64,000 nucleotides of DNA from Pseudomonas mohnii (GTDB lineage: Bacteria > Pseudomonadota > Gammaproteobacteria > Pseudomonadales > Pseudomonadaceae): NCBI RefSeq assembly GCF_900105115.1, contig NZ_FNRV01000001.1, positions 4,015,501 to 4,079,500 of the forward strand. The letters are read 5' to 3'. The notes beneath the pieces were generated by a model that was not told the DNA's origin, searched no databases, and saw nothing but the letters and a program-made list of their open reading frames with translations. Within the stretch, counting starts at the first letter, position 1. Each line of letters opens with the position of its first letter. The translations under genes were made by a program, and so were the position numbers. Positions 56,846 to 64,000 of the stretch are shown piece after piece.

Positions 56846-57796
56846 ATGACAGTTCCACCGACCCACACTCTTTGTCCAAATGCTCCCGTTCCGGCATTGC
56901 CGATGGAAGGGCTGATTGGCGTCATTGCGCCTGCCGGTCCCGCTGCGCTGGACACCCACAAGGCCGTACAGTGGATGCGCGCCCGAGGTTATTCGCTCAA
57001 AGTGTTTCCCGGCGTCTACGAAAAGGAAGGCTACCTGGCCGGTAGCGATGAGGTGCGGCTGAACGATTTGCATGCGGCATTTGCCGATCCTGAAGTCGAC
57101 GCCATCATCTGCCTGCGAGGTGGTTATGGCACGCCACGCTTGCTTGACCGTATCGATTTCGAGCTGCTGCGCAATAACGCCAAGCCATTCATCGGTTATA
57201 GCGACATTACTGCGTTGCATCTGGCGATCAGTCGCCATGCAGGGTTTGTGACGTTCCATGGTCCACTGCTCAACGCCGACCTGCTCGGCAAACGACAACA
57301 ACCCACCGAGTCTTCGTTCCTCAACATGCTGCGCGGCCATTTGAAGGCGGGCAGCGTGCTCGCGCATCCCGAGGCCTACCCATTGACCACGATCGCGCCT
57401 GGCATCGCTCACGGGCGTTTGCTGGGTGGGAACCTGTCGATGATTGCCGCGACCATGGGCACGCCTTACGAGATCGACGCCGAGGGTGTCATCCTGTTTA
57501 TCGAAGACATCAACGAACCGCTGTATCGCATCGATCGATTGCTGACTCATCTGCGACTCGCCGGGACGCTGCGCAAGCTGCGTGGCGTTCTGGTCGGGGA
57601 CGTGGCGGGGGTCGATGTGTCCTCCCTGGATCGATTGCTCAAGCAGGCGTTCGAGCCATTTCGGATTCCGGTGCTATCCGGGTGGCGCAGCGGGCATTGT
57701 GACCCGAATTTGACGTTGCCCATGGGCGCGCTGGTCAGGCTGAATGCGGGCAGGCAAGAGCTGGTGCTGGAACAGGATGTGGTGATCAGGCGCTAG
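56846..57796 (+). CDS. LD-carboxypeptidase (S66 family)
   Basis: A 316-residue cytoplasmic serine peptidase that removes the terminal D-Ala from recycled murein tetrapeptides. The nucleophile is in FIGYSDITALHLA, the Glu in FIEDINEPLYRIDR and the His in SGHCDPNLTLPMGA: the Ser-Glu-His triad is complete. ATG 56846 has GGGAGA seven bases upstream; an out-of-frame ATG lies at 56842. Its product would feed Mpl, also in this window. Confidence 0.92.
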   Translation: MTVPPTHTLCPNAPVPALPMEGLIGVIAPAGPAALDTHKAVQWMRARGYSLKVFPGVYEKEGYLAGSDEVRLNDLHAAFADPEVDAIICLRGGYGTPRLLDRIDFELLRNNAKPFIGYSDITALHLAISRHAGFVTFHGPLLNADLLGKRQQPTESSFLNMLRGHLKAGSVLAHPEAYPLTTIAPGIAHGRLLGGNLSMIAATMGTPYEIDAEGVILFIEDINEPLYRIDRLLTHLRLAGTLRKLRGVLVGDVAGVDVSSLDRLLKQAFEPFRIPVLSGWRSGHCDPNLTLPMGALVRLNAGRQELVLEQDVVIRR

Positions 57797-57817
57797 AACG
57801 TCACGGCCTGACAAGTC

Positions 57818-57904
57818 GTCATCGCGGGCAAGTCCCCCAGTGGCATCAAGGTGAATGCAGTATTTGCACGCAACTTGATGTCAGTGGGGGGCTTGCCCGC
57901 GACG
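57818..57904. repeat. degenerate REPIN
   Basis: ATCGCGGGCAAGTCCCCCAG (57821-57840) and AGTGGGGGGCTTGCCCGCGA (57883-57902) are inverted, with about 42 bases between. It is a variant of the GCGGGCTTGCCCGC family, filling the gap between two convergent genes. Confidence 0.8.
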
Positions 57905-57907
57905 CTT

Positions 57908-59230
57908 TCAGCGGCTGCGAAGACCTTCCAGCAACTTGTGCGTCGGGTAACCATCGGCTGGCCAGCCGAATGACTGCTGGGCGCTGCGGATCGCCTTGCG
58001 CGTGTTGGCGCCGATGATGCCGTCGGCAGTGCCCGCATCGTAGTTTTGCGCGCTCAGCAGGTTTTGCAGTTCAATGCGCTCGGAACGGCTCAATGGCAAA
58101 TCATCTTTCGGCCAGGAGCCGTTGATCAGGCCCGCACCGTTGAAACGCTCGGACAACAGGCTCACCGCCAGGGCGTAGGACGAAGAGTTGTTGTACTTGA
58201 GGATCGCCCGGAAGTTATCGAGCACGAGGAATGCCGGGCCGCGATAGCCGGCTGGCAGCAGCAAGGCCGCAGACAGTTGCTCTGTGCCCGCCGGGACCTG
58301 CCCGCCATTGGGCAGTGTGATGCCCAGTTGGCGCCATTCGGCGACACTTTTACGAATTGTGCCGTCAGCCAGCATGTAATTGAAGTTGCCCGGCAGTTGC
58401 ACTTCGAAGCCCCATGGCTGGCCTTTCTGCCATCCGGAGCTTTGCAGGTAATGCGCGGTCGACGCGAGGGCGTCGCTGGCACTGCCCCAGATATCTCGTC
58501 GACCGTCGCCATCGAAGTCCACGGCGTGGGTGTTGTAGGTGGTCGGGATGAACTGGGTCTGGCCCATGGCGCCGGCCCAGGAACCGAGCATTTTCTCCGG
58601 TTCGATGTCGCCTTGTTGCAGAATCTGCAGGGCTGCGATTAATTGCGCATGGGCGAAGCCGGGGCGTCGGCCTTCGTAGGCCAGGGACGCCAGTGAGTTG
58701 ATCACCGACTTGTTGCCCTGGAACTGGCCGAAGTTACTTTCCATGCCCCACACGGCGACCAGGGCCTGGCGATCGACGCCGTATCGCTGCTCGATGCTTT
58801 GAAGAATGCCGTCGTATTGGCTGACCAGTGACTGCCCCTTGCGCACCCGCAGTGGCGACAGGGCGCCGTCCAGGTATTCCCATACCGGCCGGGTGAACTC
58901 CGGCTGGCTGCGGTCGGCACGAATCACGCTGGGGTCGAAGCTGACGTTAGCGAAGGCGCGGTCGAAGAGGTCGGCGCGGATGCCGGCGGCCATGGCGTCC
59001 TTGCGGAAACCGGCCTGCCATTCGGCGAAGGTCTGGGTCGGCTGGATGTCGAGATTGTCGTCGCTTGGTACCACTGGCGCTACCACTGCAGGTGCGGTGG
59101 TGACAGGAAGGGTCTGAAGCGGCTGGGCGTCGGCGGCGGTGGGTTTTTCCGCGCAGGCGACTAGCAAAATGAGGCTGGAGGCAGCTATCAATTGGCGTAG
59201 GTGCCAACGACGGGAAAGACAAAGGGGCAT
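57908..59230 (-). CDS. lytic murein transglycosylase with peptidoglycan-binding domain
   Basis: A 440-residue MltB-like transglycosylase. A signal with lipobox (SSLILLVAC) predicts lipidation. The catalytic domain has LVAVWGMESNFGQFQGNKSV (catalytic Glu), GSWAGAMGQTQFIPTTY and HAVDFDGDGRRDIWGS. A C-terminal PG_binding_1 domain (about residues 380-437: LQNLLSAQNYDAGTADGIIG) follows. ATG 59230 is chosen to place the lipobox at residue 26; in-frame ATGs at 59272 and 59287 would give an overlong leader. Confidence 0.92.
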   Translation of the reverse strand: MPLCLSRRWHLRQLIAASSLILLVACAEKPTAADAQPLQTLPVTTAPAVVAPVVPSDDNLDIQPTQTFAEWQAGFRKDAMAAGIRADLFDRAFANVSFDPSVIRADRSQPEFTRPVWEYLDGALSPLRVRKGQSLVSQYDGILQSIEQRYGVDRQALVAVWGMESNFGQFQGNKSVINSLASLAYEGRRPGFAHAQLIAALQILQQGDIEPEKMLGSWAGAMGQTQFIPTTYNTHAVDFDGDGRRDIWGSASDALASTAHYLQSSGWQKGQPWGFEVQLPGNFNYMLADGTIRKSVAEWRQLGITLPNGGQVPAGTEQLSAALLLPAGYRGPAFLVLDNFRAILKYNNSSSYALAVSLLSERFNGAGLINGSWPKDDLPLSRSERIELQNLLSAQNYDAGTADGIIGANTRKAIRSAQQSFGWPADGYPTHKLLEGLRSR

Positions 59231-59292
59231 GCACGGGTCCAGGGAAAACGGATCAGGTGCAGACCTTAACATGTTGAGCGGATGCATGCCTT

Positions 59293-59457
59293 TCAGGCTG
59301 CCAGAAAGTAAGAAGCCTCCCAGCTATTAGACTGGAAGGCTTCGCGGCGGTAGCTGCCTTTGCCCTTGCCGGCTCGTTCCTGACGGCTGCGGAACAGTGG
59401 CTGGGCGATGATGGATTTGGCCTTGTTGGGGCCGCGTTTGGACGGCTTTTTGCTCAT
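59293..59457 (-). CDS. arfA: alternative ribosome-rescue factor ArfA
   Basis: A 54-residue basic protein with PLFRSRQERAGKGKGSYRREAF, the conserved ArfA core (PLFR-x-R ... GKGSYxR). ArfA recruits release factor 2 to ribosomes stalled at message ends. The last codons encode a 12-base-pair hairpin (59312-59343), as expected for an arfA message that is cut by RNase III and controlled by tmRNA. ATG 59457 begins MSKKPSKRGPNK. Confidence 0.88.
   Translation of the reverse strand: MSKKPSKRGPNKAKSIIAQPLFRSRQERAGKGKGSYRREAFQSNSWEASYFLAA
59312..59343 (-). promoter_or_regulatory. intragenic hairpin near the arfA 3' end
   Basis: GAAGCCTCCCAG (59312-59323) and CTGGAAGGCTTC (59332-59343) pair over 12 bases with an 8-base loop. 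The only mismatch in DNA becomes a U-G wobble in the message. It lies within codons for the last 16 residues. In E. coli arfA a stem at the same place is cleaved to give a nonstop message. Confidence 0.8.
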
Positions 59458-59552
59458 GATGGATGCTCGCAAGTGAGTGGTTTTTGCGGAGCAAATCATC
59501 GGCTGAAGTTGGGGTTCTGTCTATAGGGCAGGTTGTCAGTAAATACGCCGTA

Positions 59553-59645
59553 CCCTGTAGGAGCGAGCCTGTTCGCGATGGAATCAGGAACACTGCGGTG
59601 AGCCAGACTCCCCGCGTTATCGTTAGCGACCATCGCGAGCAGGCT
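59553..59645. repeat. degenerate REPIN
   Basis: GCGAGCCTGTTCGCGATGG (59563-59581) and CCATCGCGAGCAGGCT (59630-59645) are inverted around about 48 bases. It lies between arfA and holA, directly upstream of arfA. Related to but diverged from the single REP at 31313. Confidence 0.75.
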
Positions 59646-59653
59646 GGGCGGGG

Positions 59654-60691
59654 TTACTCGGCAGGCAAGGTAAGGCGCTGGCCCGCCATCAACAACGTTA
59701 ACCGACTCAGGCTCATCCAGGGCGAGCCGGCGGCCTGGCCCTTGATCTGTGCATCGATGCGCTGCGCTTCGAGTAGCAACTGCGCCCAGCGTTGCGCCGA
59801 ATAACGTTGCAGGGCTTTGCTCATCAGCGGCTTGCGCTTGTCCCAGACAGGTGGTTTGGCCTGGCTGAAGGCTTTGTCCAAGGGCGTTCCCTGGCTGTAT
59901 TGCAACGAGATATTGGCCAGTAGGCGCAGTTCCCGGGCCAGCGCCCAGAGAATGACCGGCGGTTCGACGCCTTCCCCGCGCAGCCCTTCGAGCATGCGCA
60001 GGGCATGGGCGGCTTCGCCGTTGAGAATCGCATCGGTCAGCCCGAAGACATCGAAGCGCGCACTGTCGGCCACCGCGGCCTGCACGGTTTCGATCGTGAT
60101 CTGACCACCTTCGGCCATCAGCTTGAGTTTTTCGATTTCCTGGGCGGCGGCCAGCAGGTTGCCTTCGACCCGCGCGGCGATCAGCTCGACCGCATCCTGA
60201 CTGGCGGAAAGCCCGGCCTGGGACAGTCGCTGTCGGATCCAGCTCGGCAACTGGCTGACATCCACCGGCCAGATCTGCACGAACTGGGTTTGCTGGCCTT
60301 CGACCAACGCCTTGCCCCACTTGGTTTTCTGCGCGCTGCCATCGAGCTTTGGCAGGCTGATCAACAGCACCGTGTCTTCGGCCGGTCGCGAGCAGTACTC
60401 GATGAGAGCGGCGGCGCCCTTGTCACCGGGCTTGCCGGAGGGCAGACGCAGTTCCAGCAGGCGTTTTTCGGCGAACAGCGACATGCTGGCACCGGCTTGC
60501 AGCAGCGTACCCCAGTCGAAACTGGCATCGGCGGCAAAGACCTGGCGTTCATCAAAACCTTGCTGGCGAGCGGCAGCGCGGATGGCGTCGGCCGCTTCCT
60601 GACACAGCAAGGGGTCGTCGCCACTGATGACGTAGACCGGCGCGAGGGCACCTTGCAGGTGCTTTGCGAGTTGGGCGGGGGCGAGTTTCAT
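59654..60691 (-). CDS. holA: DNA polymerase III delta subunit
   Basis: HolA opens the beta sliding clamp in the clamp loader. The 345-residue protein starts MKLAPAQLAKHLQGALAPVYVISGDDPLLCQEA, the usual delta N-terminus, has SMSLFAEKRLLELRLP (clamp-binding element) and ends in a helical collar domain. ATG 60691 fits; a longer in-frame start lies upstream but overlaps no ribosome site. lptE-holA is a standard pair. Confidence 0.95.
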   Translation of the reverse strand: MKLAPAQLAKHLQGALAPVYVISGDDPLLCQEAADAIRAAARQQGFDERQVFAADASFDWGTLLQAGASMSLFAEKRLLELRLPSGKPGDKGAAALIEYCSRPAEDTVLLISLPKLDGSAQKTKWGKALVEGQQTQFVQIWPVDVSQLPSWIRQRLSQAGLSASQDAVELIAARVEGNLLAAAQEIEKLKLMAEGGQITIETVQAAVADSARFDVFGLTDAILNGEAAHALRMLEGLRGEGVEPPVILWALARELRLLANISLQYSQGTPLDKAFSQAKPPVWDKRKPLMSKALQRYSAQRWAQLLLEAQRIDAQIKGQAAGSPWMSLSRLTLLMAGQRLTLPAE

Positions 60692-60730
60692 AGGCGAGGG
60701 CGAACGGGGCGCCTGAGCGCCCCGCAAGTC

Positions 60731-61336
60731 TTACTGCTTCGGCAGTTCGAGAGGCGACTGACGCGGCGTTTCCGCTTCAGTCTTCTGCGCCGCTTCCAGC
60801 GCCGCGGCTTCAGCCTTGGCCCTGGCATCGGCAGTCTGCTGCAACTGATCGAGCTGGGCCGGGGTCAGTTGTTGCAGGCGCAGCATCATGCGCTGAATCA
60901 GCTCGCGGCGGGTTTCGCCCCGGGCTGTTGCAGCTTCCTGGTCGGAACCTACCAGGTTGTTGCCGTCGTGCATGAAGATCTTCTGAACTTCAAGTTTGTC
61001 GCTCAGCAGATCCAGGTTGTTCTGACCACGGATGTCGTAGTTGAGGACGGTGGTGACCTGGTACTCGCCAGTACGACCGGCGCCGGCGTAACTGAGGATG
61101 CGCTGGTTTTCCTGCTCATCGGTCAGCACCAGTTTGTAAGGTGCACCGGTGTAGACCTTGACGCCGCTGCTTTCCAGCATCTGGCGCATTTGCGTCACGG
61201 TTTCGCCGTAGGCGTTGCGCGCGCTCAGGTCGAGCTCCTTGATCGCCAGTTCTGTAGTGCCGGTGCCACGCAGCTGGAAACCGCAGGCGCTCAGCAGGAC
61301 CGCAAGGCCCATCACCAGCAAATTGCGTTTGATCAT
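60731..61336 (-). CDS. lptE: LPS-assembly lipoprotein LptE
   Basis: LptE plugs the LptD barrel that inserts lipopolysaccharide into the outer leaflet. The 201-residue protein has a lipobox (LAVLLSACGFQLRG), the usual LptE opening. ELVLTDEQENQ-like strand content follows, with an Ala/Glu/Gln-rich C-terminal tail (about 165-201) that may be disordered. AGGGGAG precedes ATG 61336. It lies between leuS and holA, the conserved order. Confidence 0.95.
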   Translation of the reverse strand: MIKRNLLVMGLAVLLSACGFQLRGTGTTELAIKELDLSARNAYGETVTQMRQMLESSGVKVYTGAPYKLVLTDEQENQRILSYAGAGRTGEYQVTTVLNYDIRGQNNLDLLSDKLEVQKIFMHDGNNLVGSDQEAATARGETRRELIQRMMLRLQQLTPAQLDQLQQTADARAKAEAAALEAAQKTEAETPRQSPLELPKQ

Positions 61337-61424
61337 TGTGTTGCTCCCCTTGAAACCATGTGGGCCGATCATGCGGCCCGAAAGGTTTTACGCGGCGCCA
61401 GGCAGGACCTGGCGCCTGATCCAA

Positions 61425-64000
<2,576 letters not shown>

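Overview
The window is a gene-dense, GC-rich chromosomal segment of a Pseudomonas, most likely of the P. fluorescens group. This is inferred from protein sequences, from REP/REPIN repeats of the GGGAGCGGGCTTGCCCGC type, and from gene order matching the region remembered as about PA4053 down to PA3987 of P. aeruginosa. There is one clear insertion relative to that order: the mag (alpha-2-macroglobulin) locus. I see no rRNA, tRNA, CRISPR array, insertion sequence or prophage body.

Layout. (1) 1-5191, + strand: riboflavin and thiamine genes (ribH, nusB, thiL, pgpA, a solute-binding protein, ribA, a small membrane protein, btuF). (2) 5220-10376, - strand: the B12 receptor btuB, then the isoprenoid operon xseB-ispA-dxs. 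(3) 10377-10880 is gene-free, with REP-type repeats and a three-copy TATTCGGCTCA motif. (4) 10881-21048, + strand: six-gene mag/yfa locus (DUF2135, DUF2138, DUF1175, alpha-2-macroglobulin, DUF2300, DUF2135). Several of its products carry peptidoglycan-enzyme-like motifs. (5) 21035-27339, - strand: diguanylate cyclase, GNAT enzyme, a gene-free stretch with a possible small RNA, a LexA-like S24 repressor with two matching operators, ppa, an MtfA-like peptidase, DedA and a second GNAT enzyme. (6) 27456-35117: ethanolamine catabolism (eutC, eutB, permease, acetaldehyde dehydrogenase), with two well-formed sigma-54 promoters and a divergent sigma-54 activator. (7) 35246-44952: mpl, ubiX, small lipoprotein, SDR protein, a MORN-repeat/caspase-like lipoprotein, MaoC dehydratase, LrgA/LrgB, a LON-domain protein, a 53-residue orphan, a DedA-PAP2 fusion and mpg. 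(8) 45142-56676, + strand: the conserved envelope and lipoate block proA, nadD, rsfS, rlmH, mrdA, rodA, mltB, rlpA, dacA, ybeD, lipB, lipA. (9) 56846-64000: LD-carboxypeptidase, lytic transglycosylase, arfA with a hairpin inside its coding sequence, holA, lptE and leuS (cut by the window end).

How they work together. Elongasome genes (mrdA, rodA, dacA) sit with wall-cutting enzymes (mltB, rlpA) beside lipoate synthesis. The eut genes turn ethanolamine into acetaldehyde and then acetate without a microcompartment. The mag locus looks like an envelope-protection module. The most rewarding signals are the motif content of the mag proteins, the MORN-caspase lipoprotein, the paired repressor operators, the arfA hairpin and the paired sigma-54 promoters.
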